DNA of 64,000 bases from Candidatus Latescibacterota bacterium (GTDB lineage: Bacteria > Krumholzibacteriota > Krumholzibacteriia > WVZY01). Where the stretch lies: the NCBI GenBank assembly GCA_011772205.1, contig WVZY01000010.1:89899-153898 (forward strand), given 5' to 3'. The notes under the pieces are model-generated. The model made no database searches and was not told where the DNA came from. It was given only the letters and a program-made list of their open reading frames with translations. The translations under genes were made by a program, and so were the position numbers. Positions 8,844 to 17,750 of this stretch are shown here, in pieces; the first letter of the stretch is position 1; each line of letters starts with the position of its first letter.

Positions 8844-10355
8844 ATGATTACCAAGATCTCATTTACCGGCCCCGACGTATCTGGTCGTGAAGAAGCGGTG
8901 ATCGTTCCGCTGTTCAAAGGAACCAGGGCTTTGAAAGGAGCCGTTAGAAAGCTCGATGCCATCTGCAACTCGGCCATTACCGGTTATCTGGATCGCGGCA
9001 ATTTCGATGGCAGCGGTGGAAAAACCCTCTTGGTAGCGCTGTCTGCGCCCGGAGCTCCCCGGCATATCTTGCTCCTCGGTCTTGGAGAAAGGGAAAAGCT
9101 CGACCCCGAGAAGACCGCGCATTACGCCGGAACTGCTTCCCTTGCTCTGAAAAACAACAAGATCAAAACAGCCCACCTCATTTTGGATGGAACCCCGGGG
9201 GGCGCCGCAAAGGAGGATTTCGTCTTTTCGTTTTTGAAAGGCTTCCTTCTCGCCCAGTACACATTCAGCTTGAAAGAAGAACCTGAAGAGGAAACAGCCA
9301 GCGTGGAGACGCTGCACTTGATGTGCGGCAAGGAGCGGTCGCGTCTCTCCCGTGTTGCCGCCCGCGCACGGATCGTAACGGACCGGACGGCGAAGGTGAG
9401 GGATATGGTCAATGCTCCGCCGAACGCGCTCACTCCGGCTAAAATGGCCCTCGAAGCAAAAGCAATATCCAAGGAGACAGGCATCGAGTGCCGAGTGATG
9501 AACCTCAAGGAGCTCCAAAGGCGAAAAATGGGGGCGATCACCAGCGTCGCTAAGGGAAGCAAGGAAGAGCCGAACCTAATTGTTATGCAATACAACCGCG
9601 ACCGCGAGCGGCTTCCTCTTGTCTGCCTCGTAGGTAAAGGAGTTACGTTCGATTCCGGTGGCATCTCCCTCAAGTCGTGGGAAAAAATGAGCGAGATGAA
9701 AGGAGACATGGCAGGGGGCGCATTGGTGATCAACGTATTAGCCGCTGCCGCCGAATTGAAGCTTCCTCTGCGCCTCACTGGAATCGTGCCCTGTGCCGAA
9801 AATCTACCCGGCGGATCGGCTTATAAACCCGGGGATATCGTCAGGACATTCGCCGGAAAGACAGTGGAAGTGATCTCCACGGACGCCGAGGGGAGACTGG
9901 TTTTGAGTGACGCTCTCGCCTATGCGAAGGAGTTCAATCCTCACGTCATCGTAGATTTCGCAACCCTCACTGGAGCCTGCGTGATCGCTTTGGGGACACG
10001 GATCGCCGGGGTGATAGGTACCAGCCAGGAGCATGTCGACGCTTTCCTCCAGGCAGGTAAAGCAACCGGCGAGCCGGTATGGCAGCTTCCTCTCAACGGC
10101 AACTTCCGCGAGATGGTCAAAGGCGACATCACGGACTTCAAAAACTTTTCGGGACGGGAAGCCTCGACGATCACCGCGGCAGCGCTTCTCTCCGAATTCG
10201 TGGGAGACATTCCGTGGGTGCACCTCGACATCGCCGGTCCATTCTGGAATGAGGGGGGCAAGGTATCATATCAAACCAAGGGTGCAACGGGATATGGTGT
10301 CGATCTTACGATCCATTATCTGGAGAAGATGGCCTCCCGCCGGCGAGGCCGTTAG
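8844..10355 (+). CDS. pepA: Leucyl aminopeptidase (M17)
   Basis: Cytoplasmic two-metal aminopeptidase of 503 residues. The C-terminal catalytic domain carries the metal and active-site residues: VGKGVTFDSGGISLK, EMKGDMAGGA, and the M17 signature STDAEGRLVLSDAL (usual form NTDAEGRL, so Asn is Ser here). The N-terminal macrodomain-like half is intact. The start ATG has GGAGGG three bases upstream. In E. coli PepA also binds DNA at recombination sites; that role cannot be inferred here. The 3' end overlaps the convergent glycosyltransferase gene by 50 bases. Confidence 0.96.
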   Translation: MITKISFTGPDVSGREEAVIVPLFKGTRALKGAVRKLDAICNSAITGYLDRGNFDGSGGKTLLVALSAPGAPRHILLLGLGEREKLDPEKTAHYAGTASLALKNNKIKTAHLILDGTPGGAAKEDFVFSFLKGFLLAQYTFSLKEEPEEETASVETLHLMCGKERSRLSRVAARARIVTDRTAKVRDMVNAPPNALTPAKMALEAKAISKETGIECRVMNLKELQRRKMGAITSVAKGSKEEPNLIVMQYNRDRERLPLVCLVGKGVTFDSGGISLKSWEKMSEMKGDMAGGALVINVLAAAAELKLPLRLTGIVPCAENLPGGSAYKPGDIVRTFAGKTVEVISTDAEGRLVLSDALAYAKEFNPHVIVDFATLTGACVIALGTRIAGVIGTSQEHVDAFLQAGKATGEPVWQLPLNGNFREMVKGDITDFKNFSGREASTITAAALLSEFVGDIPWVHLDIAGPFWNEGGKVSYQTKGATGYGVDLTIHYLEKMASRRRGR

Positions 10356-11484
10356 CCCCGGTTTTCCTCCAGATTTCCCGCTCTTTTCGTCGTAAGAAAA
10401 CCCAAAGACCAGCAACGGCCGCTGCGTTGAGCACGCCGAACGTCCAAGCGATACGCAACGGGGAACCGATACGCGTGCGTTTCAGAGGTGTGAGCCCGAG
10501 TAGCATCGCCGCGTAGAAGAGGCTCTGGAGAACGAGAGTCGTCCCGAAAAACAGGCCGCTGAGGAACAAATTGCTCAGGAGAGCAGTGACACAAAAGTAC
10601 GGCGCGACAAGACGCAGCACTTTGTGCGAAACGAGTTGAAAAAAGATACGGTTTTTCTTTGGATTCAACAAGGCCGGCTCGATCGCGAAAGCCTGGAAGT
10701 TTCCCGACAGGGTACGAACCTTTCTCGCAAACTCCTGAGAGGCCTTCTTGGACACCCTGTCATACGCCCTGGCTGAACGTACGAAGATGACCCTGAATCC
10801 GTTTAGAACAATACGCATAGGAATAAGGAAATCATCGAGAAGCGTGTATGGAGGTATCGGAGCGATGAGTTCCTTTCTCGCTGCATAGATCGATCCAGTG
10901 GCACCCACGACCGAGTCAACGGCGCTCTCCTTTCTCCTGATGAGCTTCTCATACTCCCAGTAAAGCCCCACGCCTTCGCTCACGTCCCCGCTTTCTTCTT
11001 TTACTAAAAGCAGCTCGCCACTCACAGCACCTACGCTCGAGTCGTGGAACATCGACGTCAATTCGGCGAGTACGTTTTCCTCGAAGCGCTGCCTTGCGTC
11101 AGCGAATACGACGATGCCATTGGAAGCATTCTCAATACCGAGATTGATTGCGGCCGCCTTCCCCATCCGTCTCCCAGTCTCCACGATTCTCACTCGATCG
11201 CCTCCCACCTCCCTTGCAATATCTACCGTGCGATCGGCAGAGCCATCAGACGCAATGATGACTTCGATGAGCTCCGGTGGATAGTCCTGCTGGAACAGAT
11301 TCTCCAACCGGCGTTCGATATGGTCTTCTTCGTCGCGCACGGCGAGCACGATCGACACCGGAACAGGTTGATATCGTTTTTCTACCCGCTTGCCGAAGAA
11401 CGTCCCCAAAAGGGTGATGAGCATGGGGTAGAGCAGGTAGGTGTAGAGTATTACAAAGACGCTGATGAAAAACAGAATCGCCAC
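10306..11484 (-). CDS. Membrane glycosyltransferase, family 2
   Basis: A 392-residue GT2 enzyme anchored in the inner membrane. An N-terminal membrane helix (residues 1-20) leads into the GT-A domain: PVSIVLAVRDEEDHIE, IIASDGSADRT with the nucleotide-binding Asp, VFADARQRF as the DxD-like motif, and LDDFLIPMRIV as the catalytic acidic region. Three or more membrane helices follow residue 280. The arrangement resembles N-acetylglucosaminyl or hyaluronan synthase-like enzymes. GTG start at 11484, three bases after the deacetylase stop, so the two are cotranscribed. The nucleotide sugar is unknown. Confidence 0.85.
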   Translation of the reverse strand: MAILFFISVFVILYTYLLYPMLITLLGTFFGKRVEKRYQPVPVSIVLAVRDEEDHIERRLENLFQQDYPPELIEVIIASDGSADRTVDIAREVGGDRVRIVETGRRMGKAAAINLGIENASNGIVVFADARQRFEENVLAELTSMFHDSSVGAVSGELLLVKEESGDVSEGVGLYWEYEKLIRRKESAVDSVVGATGSIYAARKELIAPIPPYTLLDDFLIPMRIVLNGFRVIFVRSARAYDRVSKKASQEFARKVRTLSGNFQAFAIEPALLNPKKNRIFFQLVSHKVLRLVAPYFCVTALLSNLFLSGLFFGTTLVLQSLFYAAMLLGLTPLKRTRIGSPLRIAWTFGVLNAAAVAGLWVFLRRKEREIWRKTGANGLAGGRPSSPDNGS

Positions 11485-11487
11485 GTT

Positions 11488-12309
11488 TTATCTCTCTCTA
11501 CCGATTCCGCGCGCTCTTGCGTAAAGCTTTTCGCCCAATAATTTCCTTATCATTTTAACAGAAGCAGCGCGGCCATATCCTGGAAGCAGCTTCACAACGG
11601 AACGCGACAGAATTGTATGAAAAAGGTTCCTCCCGGTCCCACCACGAATGGGAATGCGTTTGAGAACATAAGGAGGGATCAGAATCGGATTATAACCAAA
11701 GTCCGATGTGCAAACAGCTTCGTATCCCAGCCGCTCGAGGAGCCGAATCGTCCGGTGCTTGTACCGGCCCCCGGGAGGGGCAAAGTACTTGATTTCGCCC
11801 CTCGAAACCTCGGCAAGCATCTGCTTGGATTGTCCGCACTCTATCATTTCTTCCTCCGCATTGAGAAGCGGGAGAAACCGGTGAGTCATCCCGTGGGAGC
11901 CGATTTCCATGCCCTCCAACGCGAGCTCTTCTATCATTTCGTTCCCCAAGCCGCCTTCCGCACCGATCCGGGATGTGCACACAAAGAACGTTGCCGTGAA
12001 ATTCCTTTCTTTCAAGATGGGGAGGGCATGCATAAAATCGCTCCGATTCCCATCATCGAACGTGAGAATCACGCCATCTGGAGGAACGCTCCCTCCCTCT
12101 CCAACCGCAGCCAATCCATCCCCAACGGACATTCCCCGAAGACCCATCGATACAATGCAATCCAGCTGCCAGATGAACTCTTCCAAGGGGATGGCGAATC
12201 GCATCTCTTCGGCGTCTCGCCCGGGTACCGGACAAATATCCGAAACGATGCGGTGGTACATCAAGATAGGAAACCTTCTTGCGCTTTTCAATTCTACGGC
12301 ATCTGGCAT
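11488..12309 (-). CDS. Polysaccharide deacetylase (NodB/CE4 domain)
   Basis: Metal-dependent N- or O-deacetylase acting on a glycan. CE4 motifs are clear: ILTFDDGNRSDF holds the catalytic and metal Asp, EIGSHGMTHRFL the two metal His, and FAPPGGRYKHRTI the third motif with its Arg. No signal peptide is evident, so it may act on a cytoplasmic precursor or a lipid-linked glycan. I choose ATG 12309 (273 residues), because GGAG lies seven bases upstream, over ATG 12330, which would sit almost at the predicted transcription start. The downstream GT2 gene begins three bases after its stop, consistent with a small glycan operon. Confidence 0.88.
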   Translation of the reverse strand: MPDAVELKSARRFPILMYHRIVSDICPVPGRDAEEMRFAIPLEEFIWQLDCIVSMGLRGMSVGDGLAAVGEGGSVPPDGVILTFDDGNRSDFMHALPILKERNFTATFFVCTSRIGAEGGLGNEMIEELALEGMEIGSHGMTHRFLPLLNAEEEMIECGQSKQMLAEVSRGEIKYFAPPGGRYKHRTIRLLERLGYEAVCTSDFGYNPILIPPYVLKRIPIRGGTGRNLFHTILSRSVVKLLPGYGRAASVKMIRKLLGEKLYARARGIGRER

Positions 12310-12338
12310 TCCGGCACTCCGTCGGGACATACTAAGAC

Positions 12339-12368
12339 ATTATATAACAAACAAATACAGGCCTTCAA
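12339..12368 (-). promoter_or_regulatory. Candidate sigma70 promoter for the deacetylase-GT2 pair
   Basis: Minus strand TTGAAG (12368-12363), 18-base spacer, perfect TATAAT (12344-12339). The predicted start would fall at about 12330, which argues for the downstream ATG at 12309 as translation start. Confidence 0.5.
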
Positions 12369-12424
12369 ACAACTTCAGGCTGCTGATAGAAATTTACCAT
12401 TCTTTGATGAAGATCCGCTCGCAG

Positions 12425-13162
12425 CTATTTCGCAATTTTACGCAGAAATGCGGCATTGGCAATCCGCCATCGGTACTTCCGCAGCCGACGAAGGAACCGG
12501 CGCAGAAGGGAGACGGCGGAGCCGTGGGTCGAGTATTCCCGGCGCGCCGCGAGCACGAAGTGCACGTAGTCGTTGGTTCCAAATACGTTCTGGTAGGCGA
12601 AGTAAATCGGCTTCAAGGACGTCACACCAAGGATGTCCGTCGCCTCGACCTTTTCCTCGTGCAGCTGCATCGCTTCGGGCTTCTCGGTTTCCAGATGCTC
12701 CTGCATTTCAGGGCTGGGAAAGGTGAGGATGACGCGGCCGTCTGGAGACAAAACCTTTTCGATGGCGGCGAACAGGCCGGCGTAGTTGGCCTTGCGTATG
12801 TGTTCGATGACGTCGGGCAACACGACAACGTCGAAGGTGCCGTATTTCCGCAACTCGTCGGCCTCTTCGACGATGTCGAGGCACCGCACCTCACAGCGGT
12901 CCGAGCCCGCGTACCGGCTCGCCACACGGACGTTTTCTTCGCTGACATCGACGGCCAGAACGAACGACGCTTTTCTCTGGAGGAATCGCGCCAAAATGCC
13001 GACACCGCAGCCGACGTCCAGGACACGCGCGCCCCTGGGTACGTAACGTCCGTACAGCAACTTGATCGCCTCGTGCCTGAGGTTCAAGTAGCGGAAATCA
13101 CGCAAGAGGACTCGACGGGAAAAGCTGTCATAGTATTCCTTGGTAGCGGTGTCCTTACTCAT
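12425..13162 (-). CDS. Class I SAM-dependent methyltransferase
   Basis: A 245-residue methyltransferase with the glycine motif I RVLDVGCGVGILARFL, motif II VLAVDVSEENV, and the acidic motif IV DVVVLPDVIEHI. This is the UbiE/SmtA-like fold seen often in glycan clusters. The start ATG at 13162 lies in ATGAGTAA, overlapping the sulfotransferase stop by eight bases, which strongly supports it over an ATG at 13201. Acceptor is unknown; the neighbouring sulfotransferase, deacetylase and glycosyltransferase suggest a sugar or lipid-linked glycan. Confidence 0.87.
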   Translation of the reverse strand: MSKDTATKEYYDSFSRRVLLRDFRYLNLRHEAIKLLYGRYVPRGARVLDVGCGVGILARFLQRKASFVLAVDVSEENVRVASRYAGSDRCEVRCLDIVEEADELRKYGTFDVVVLPDVIEHIRKANYAGLFAAIEKVLSPDGRVILTFPSPEMQEHLETEKPEAMQLHEEKVEATDILGVTSLKPIYFAYQNVFGTNDYVHFVLAARREYSTHGSAVSLLRRFLRRLRKYRWRIANAAFLRKIAK

Positions 13163-13985
13163 CGCTTCTCCGGTAGCCAAGGTGCTCCATGGACTCGCCA
13201 CACACGCTCTCTATCCGCTTCAGGTTGCGATCTCCGAAAAAGTCCAGCCACTTGACGCTACGGTCGCCCGGCGGCTGAAATGGGTGATCTACGTATTGGG
13301 CGATATCGTTCTTTTGGGGCAGCTTTAAATCGCTCGCAAGGCGCGTGATCTCGCCGACCTTGTCCTGGAGGAAATCCTCGAACCGGACGGGGCGCACGTC
13401 GTTCTCGTTTTCGATCAGGATCCGCGCGGCCGCGTCCCAGCGGTATGCGAGCGTCTCGATGAAGTGATCGCTCCTTCTGCCCACAGGCTCACCCTGGAAC
13501 ACTCGCTGCCACCCAACGGTCATTTCGCGCACCTGTTCGTCGGTGAGGTCATCCTGGGCACCCGTGGCGTGAACGCGGTTGAGAATACTGCGGATATTAT
13601 CACGCGGGTCTCGGTACACGAACACAAAGGTCGCGTCACGATAGGTCTCGGCGATCGTGTTGAAAATAAACGTCAGATTGGGTTCCTTGATCATCGGTCT
13701 CGAGAAATCGAGCTTGTTCTTCCTCGTGAACTCCAGAAACGTCATTTCGCCGCGGCGGACGCGTTCGATATCCGGGTGTTCGATTTCTCTTCTGATGTCC
13801 ATCGTCAGCGAAAGGCCGCTGAGTTTCGCCAGCAAGCCCGCAATCGGGGAGGTGCCTGATTTCTGGTTGCCCAGGACGAATATGGGATGAGGGTGTATAG
13901 TGGCGCGAACACCTAGAATGCCCGTCTTGATGGCCTCCAGGAGGGACCGGGTTGACCGGATAACCGACTTCCGCAGCCTGCTCAC
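13155..13985 (-). CDS. Sulfotransferase family protein
   Basis: Transfers sulfate from PAPS to an acceptor. The 5'-phosphosulfate loop is PIFVLGNQKSGTSPIAGLLA and the 3'-phosphate motif is FVFVYRDPRDNIRSI. Length is about 276 residues from the GTG at 13985, which has GGAGCGAGG six to seven bases upstream. The reading frame is open further to a TTG at 14177, but that start has no ribosome site and the extra residues look unrelated. Coupled by overlap to the methyltransferase. A sulfated glycan or lipid is the simplest product of this cluster; the acceptor is not known. Confidence 0.82.
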   Translation of the reverse strand: MSRLRKSVIRSTRSLLEAIKTGILGVRATIHPHPIFVLGNQKSGTSPIAGLLAKLSGLSLTMDIRREIEHPDIERVRRGEMTFLEFTRKNKLDFSRPMIKEPNLTFIFNTIAETYRDATFVFVYRDPRDNIRSILNRVHATGAQDDLTDEQVREMTVGWQRVFQGEPVGRRSDHFIETLAYRWDAAARILIENENDVRPVRFEDFLQDKVGEITRLASDLKLPQKNDIAQYVDHPFQPPGDRSVKWLDFFGDRNLKRIESVCGESMEHLGYRRSDE

Positions 13986-14883
13986 AAAAAGCCTCGCTCC
14001 GCGCTGGAACTCCTTCGCCCCAAACAGGTCGCGTGTACGGTGAGCGAGAAGTGCAACGTCCGCGCCCTGCCTTCCCTTGCACGTGTGTAGCTCATGCAAA
14101 ACCAGAAACTTCAGACTTTCCGAAAGCCCGATGGGGTTTTGCAGCGCCCACCGCCAAGTGGAGCTCGCGTTTTGCAACTAGGATAACTAGGTTATGGGCA
14201 AAATGTCCAGCCAGGATACTGCCCCCGCTGCCGATCGACCGAGAATTTAAAAAACACGCTTTGACACGATGGCCCACGTCGCTCACAGCGTATAGCCGGA
14301 TCTCCCGATCAAAGCATTCACTGAGACGAAATCCACATGAATGCAGTGACCTCATCACTTCTGGCACTGTGAAGCAATTGTGAAGTTAATCGCCAAACCG
14401 CGCCAAAGCGCAGCAAGCCTTTACGCTGTCTAGGGGGCAAGGCGCGCCAGTTCTGGTGCCACTGGGAAACCTGCGAAATCCCCCACTTTCGTATTTTACG
14501 CCGACTTCAGATTTTTCGCTAGCAATTGCAGCCGTTTCAGGAGATACTCAATGTATGCCTCATAATGGCCGCCGTTTGAGAGCTGTAGGATCTCAGGGTG
14601 ACGTATACTGCTGGAATTCCCACGAGATCAAATGCGCGATAAAGGGCGATTGAGCTGCGACGGGTCATCGTCCGCTCCGATCGCTCCCTACTGCATTGCC
14701 GAAGGCCGGCGTTGCATGCACCATATAGAGCGGCTGCACACTGTCCAGACCAACCGGGCTTGTGCTGAAAAGCGCCGATTCACTTGCCGGAGAGATCCTA
14801 TCGGCGCAAACCACAGAATCGGCTGTTTTCCATGAGCGGATTGGGACACAGTACTGAGCGGCTCATTACAGGGAGAATACCAG
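13986..14883. other. Long gene-poor stretch with decayed coding traces
   Basis: About 900 bases between the sulfotransferase and the next plus-strand gene. I see no complete gene. Minus-strand traces remain: the open frame ahead of the sulfotransferase (13986-14177), a 91-codon frame at 14092-14367, and the segment at 14496-14664 listed separately. These could be the remains of one or two glycan-cluster genes. No terminator or clear promoter is visible. Confidence 0.4.
14496..14664 (-). pseudogene. Possible C-terminal remnant of a degraded gene
   Basis: The minus-strand frame ends in a protein-like stretch (RHPEILQLSNGG, then HYEAYIEYLLKRLQLL, then AKNLKSA and a stop). The same frame is open again upstream but broken by a stop at 14665-14667. 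There is no good start codon. The residue pattern looks like real protein rather than random translation, but I cannot name the family. Confidence 0.3.
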
Positions 14884-15642
14884 ATGCGAAAATGGATACC
14901 AATCGTTCTCGGATTTTTCTTTATATTTGCCAGCGCAGCATTTGGAGGAGAATTTCCACTAACTGCCACTTATCATTTCTTTGACAGCAGCCAGCCCATA
15001 GGCTTTTGCAAAATCTCTGCAAAAGAAAAGGATGGCAAGATTCTAATCAATTCCCGTACGCTCGTTGAGGGCGAAGATTACCGGATAGACATGAATGCGG
15101 AAACGGAGGCGGATCCGGTGACCTTCAGGACGCATCGGTTTACGTACGATGGTACGGTAGATCGGCGACCCGTATCTGGGAAATTCCACCTGCAAGAAGA
15201 TTCAATCTACGGATATTCCGAAACTGATGGTAATGGATTTTCTTATGAGAAAAAGCTCGATAGTTCCGGAGTATTCCCTTTGCAGGAATTTCTCATGGAA
15301 CACCAGATACTCCTTGCAAGGGCATATCTTTCCGGAGAGAAATACTTAATGAAATGCAACGTATTCTTCCCCTCTCACACGACGGCTACGCCGGCCTCCA
15401 TCACCATCGAGAGTGAAAGGGAAATCCCGGTTGGGGATAAAGCGGTGGTCTGCAAGAAATTGGTTATCAACGTGCAATCTTCCTCCGCCATCGCTTCTTT
15501 CGTCGATCCCAAGGTCAATCTGCCGATCTATATCCTCTTCCCCGCTACCCAAATAGAGGCTTTCCTCGAATCCCATTACGGTGAGCACCCCACGCCGTTC
15601 TACCGGAAACTGGAGCCCAGCGCCGAGCCACCCAAAGAGTAG
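14884..15642 (+). CDS. Exported protein of unknown function
   Basis: A 252-residue protein with a classic signal peptide (MRKWIPIVLGFFFIFASAAFGG, cut near AFG). The mature protein is beta-rich, with long runs such as ATYHFFDSSQPIGFCKISAK and DADP-like turns, and appears soluble in the periplasm. The layout (early strand, then EGEDYRIDMNAETEADP, then THRFTYDGTVDRRPVSGKF) recalls DUF3108/DUF6134-type lipid- or cell-wall-associated proteins, but I cannot confirm this. The ATG at 14884 has GGGAG eight bases ahead. It stands alone on the plus strand. Confidence 0.7.
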   Translation: MRKWIPIVLGFFFIFASAAFGGEFPLTATYHFFDSSQPIGFCKISAKEKDGKILINSRTLVEGEDYRIDMNAETEADPVTFRTHRFTYDGTVDRRPVSGKFHLQEDSIYGYSETDGNGFSYEKKLDSSGVFPLQEFLMEHQILLARAYLSGEKYLMKCNVFFPSHTTATPASITIESEREIPVGDKAVVCKKLVINVQSSSAIASFVDPKVNLPIYILFPATQIEAFLESHYGEHPTPFYRKLEPSAEPPKE

Positions 15643-15941
15643 CGCCCCACGCCGTTTCGTGCCCGATCGGGAAGTCCCTCGCGAACCACGATGAGAAGAC
15701 CTATGGCCAGTCCGCGACCGCCCTCCGGCTCCCGATCCCCGCCCGCACAGGTCGATTGCGTTGCGACGGAGCGTTATAGGCTCCAACCTCTGGTCGTCGG
15801 GCCGCAGGAGGTTGACCCGGCATAACAAAGGCGTGCTCGACCTCGGGCCTGCCAAGTCACCAGTTGGTTTTTAATTTATTATATGACAACAAGTTATATG
15901 GTTTTGAAAGAGGGCACGCGGCAATCGAGGCGCTTTTTTGA
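15643..15941. other. Intergenic, no gene seen
   Basis: GC-rich for the first 200 bases, then AT-rich. A weak hairpin CCAA/TTGG at 15852-15867 followed by TTTTTAATTT could be a feeble terminator for the exported-protein gene. Nothing else was found. Confidence 0.4.
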
Positions 15942-15970
15942 TTGACATTTATTTCATGCGGGTCTATAAT
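15942..15970 (+). promoter_or_regulatory. Consensus sigma70 promoter for the 3D-domain gene
   Basis: TTGACA at 15942-15947, exactly 17 bases, then TATAAT at 15965-15970: both hexamers perfect. The predicted transcript starts near 15977, giving a leader of about 90 bases before the ATG at 16067. This is the best promoter in the window by sequence. Confidence 0.75.
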
Positions 15971-16018
15971 GGTTCTCTAAATCAGAATAGGAATGGGTCA
16001 GACATCAAAACGCGTATC

Positions 16019-16052
16019 TGGCCCTTTGAGCCAACATCGAGTTGGTTTTTTT
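16019..16052 (+). promoter_or_regulatory. Possible transcription attenuator in the leader of the 3D-domain gene
   Basis: CCAAC-ATCGA-GTTGG at 16031-16045 followed by seven T (16046-16052) looks like a short intrinsic terminator lying between the promoter and the gene. TGGC (16019-16022) can pair instead with GCCA (16030-16033), which would break the terminator stem. The stem is only five pairs, so this is tentative. Confidence 0.35.
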
Positions 16053-16066
16053 ATTAGGAAAGAATT

Positions 16067-16825
16067 ATGACTTCGGAAAACCGTAATTTACAGCGTATTG
16101 TTTTGGCAATGAATGTGGCCATGCTATGGCTGTATGGCCAGCGGATCTCCGTCACCCTCGCCATGCGCTCCCTGCCGGAGTGGGCCGACCGTTGGATTCG
16201 TCGTCTTGCGCGAAACGCAACACCTGTGAGGATGGTGATGGTAGGCGCCCTCTTGGTGGTTGTGATCGTTCCGAGTGCCCTCTATTACCGGGAGCACGCT
16301 AGACTGGTCGATAGCGAGCTCGCTTATCAATCGTTTTTCATGAACACGACGAGCGAGAATCACATGCTGGTCGAGACGGTTCGGTCTCTCCTCAAGGATC
16401 GCGCCCTGTTGAAGGGGCTCCTCTTGGAAGCAGGGTATCCTGTATACACCGACGAGGGGAATCTAATGCTCAAGGTGCTGGCGACAGGATACTCCAGCTC
16501 GGTGATTGAAACAGACGACACCCCCTATATTACGGCCGCCAATACGCGTACCCGGATGGGCGTAGTGGCTCTCTCTCGGGATCTCCTCAAACGTTACACG
16601 CCGAATGCTCCCTTCTCATTTGGTGACAGAATCTTCATCCTCGGGTTGGGTGAGTTTACCGTCGAAGATTCGATGCATCACAGGTGGAAGCAAAGGATGG
16701 ACATCTGGTTTCCATCCAGGAGAGAGGCTTTTCGCTTCGGAAAGAAGAATCTCTATATCACTAAACTGACGGATACCGAGGAGACACTAGGAGAGCCTTC
16801 TTTCGCTAACGGGGCGCTTCAATAA
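16067..16825 (+). CDS. 3D-domain (double-psi beta-barrel) cell-wall protein
   Basis: A 252-residue membrane-anchored protein. Residues 1-50 are cytoplasmic and basic, one transmembrane helix follows at about 51-68 (VRMVMVGALLVVVIVPSALY), then a periplasmic stalk. The C-terminal 90 residues form a 3D domain: LKVLATGYSSSVIETDD, AANTRTRMGVVALSRDLL, FSFGDRIFILGLGEFTVED and RMDIWFPSRREAFRFG, containing the conserved aspartates. The fold is that of RlpA, MltA and the 3D region of YabE/Rpf-type lytic enzymes, so a role in peptidoglycan cleavage or binding is likely. TAGGAAAG lies six bases ahead of the ATG. Expression is probably driven by the consensus promoter at 15942. Confidence 0.82.
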   Translation: MTSENRNLQRIVLAMNVAMLWLYGQRISVTLAMRSLPEWADRWIRRLARNATPVRMVMVGALLVVVIVPSALYYREHARLVDSELAYQSFFMNTTSENHMLVETVRSLLKDRALLKGLLLEAGYPVYTDEGNLMLKVLATGYSSSVIETDDTPYITAANTRTRMGVVALSRDLLKRYTPNAPFSFGDRIFILGLGEFTVEDSMHHRWKQRMDIWFPSRREAFRFGKKNLYITKLTDTEETLGEPSFANGALQ

Positions 16826-17101
16826 CGCTTTCTTCGCTCCCCCACATCATGTAGATTAAACAAGACCAGGTGTTGGAGCTGCTAAGCGCGTGATTGGTCT
16901 GGGTGAGGGGGATGCTCCGCTCATGTTCTTGGAGAAGCAAAAAATCGCGTCGCACTCCCACCATCATCCGCAAGCAGAGAATTGGATCATCTACGCAAGC
17001 AGTGTTGCGCGAGTCCAAGCGAAGCGTTCGAGAGCGGAGTACACCGTGTGTGATCCGGATTTCTGGACGAGTTCGAACAATCACACCCAGAGGAGCCGAA
17101 A

Positions 17102-17473
17102 ATGAGTCAGAAGGTTGCTGTTATCGGAGCGTCTAACAATCGGGAGAAGTTCAGCAACAAGGCGGTAAGGGCCTACTTGAAGCAGGGCTACACCGTTTAT
17201 CCCGTCAACCATAAAGAAGATTCTATCGAAGGCCTCAAGGCGTATCCATCGGTACGAGATATCCCCGACGCTCTGGATAGGATCACTGTTTATCTACCTC
17301 CCAAAGCCACGCTCACTGTTTTGGACGACATCGCCAGCAAGGGGGCAAAAGAGCTCTTTCTCAATCCGGGAAGCGAGAGCGACGAGGTGATCGATAAAGC
17401 AAAAACCCTGGGCCTCGCGCCAATCCTTGCCTGCAGTATCTTGGACATCGGTGAGACGCCAAAGGATTATTAG
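17102..17473 (+). CDS. CoA-binding domain protein (YccU-like)
   Basis: A 123-residue Rossmann-fold protein of the CoA_binding_2 family. Visible features are KVAVIGASNNREKFSNKAVR, the TVYPVNHKEDSIEGLKAYPSV segment split over two strands, YLPPKATLTVLDDI, and the final KGAKELFLNPGSESDEV block. Length fits the family. Relatives bind CoA, but their cellular role is not established. GAGGAG lies six bases before the ATG. The 275 bases upstream hold no gene that I can see. Confidence 0.88.
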   Translation: MSQKVAVIGASNNREKFSNKAVRAYLKQGYTVYPVNHKEDSIEGLKAYPSVRDIPDALDRITVYLPPKATLTVLDDIASKGAKELFLNPGSESDEVIDKAKTLGLAPILACSILDIGETPKDY

Positions 17474-17750
17474 CCTCGACACGCCGAAGAGGCCGCTGTG
17501 GCTTCGGATACAAGCAGGCTTCATAGAGGGATTTGTAATCGTCAACCTTGTTCCATTATTCTTCGAAAAGCGGTAACCAAGTATCTACAGGGGAAGGACG
17601 GCATGTTGATATTCCTTTGCGAAGCTGGCACAGGTGGGAATCCCCACGGAGCCTGCCTGCTCGCTTCTTGCGTGGGAGTGTGGTTGATCTACAACCCATC
17701 GGCCCACTTATAGGAATAACGGATCAAGGCTTCATTGCGGAACAGCTCCC
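17474..17750. other. Intergenic, no gene seen
   Basis: No open frame with protein-like composition, no tRNA-like fold, and no obvious terminator or promoter. A few GC-rich palindromic words occur but none followed by a T-run. Confidence 0.4.

Noticed and set aside
14092..14367. 91-codon minus-strand frame overlapping the sulfotransferase 5' extension
   Set aside because: No ribosome site, no recognised motif; kept only as part of the decay zone.
16826..17101. TTCGAAC word suggesting a tRNA T-loop
   Set aside because: No five-base T-stem and no matching acceptor or anticodon arms.
17560..17620. Short stretch faintly like 23S rRNA (GTTGATATTCC)
   Set aside because: Only a few bases match and the flanks do not; no rRNA gene here.
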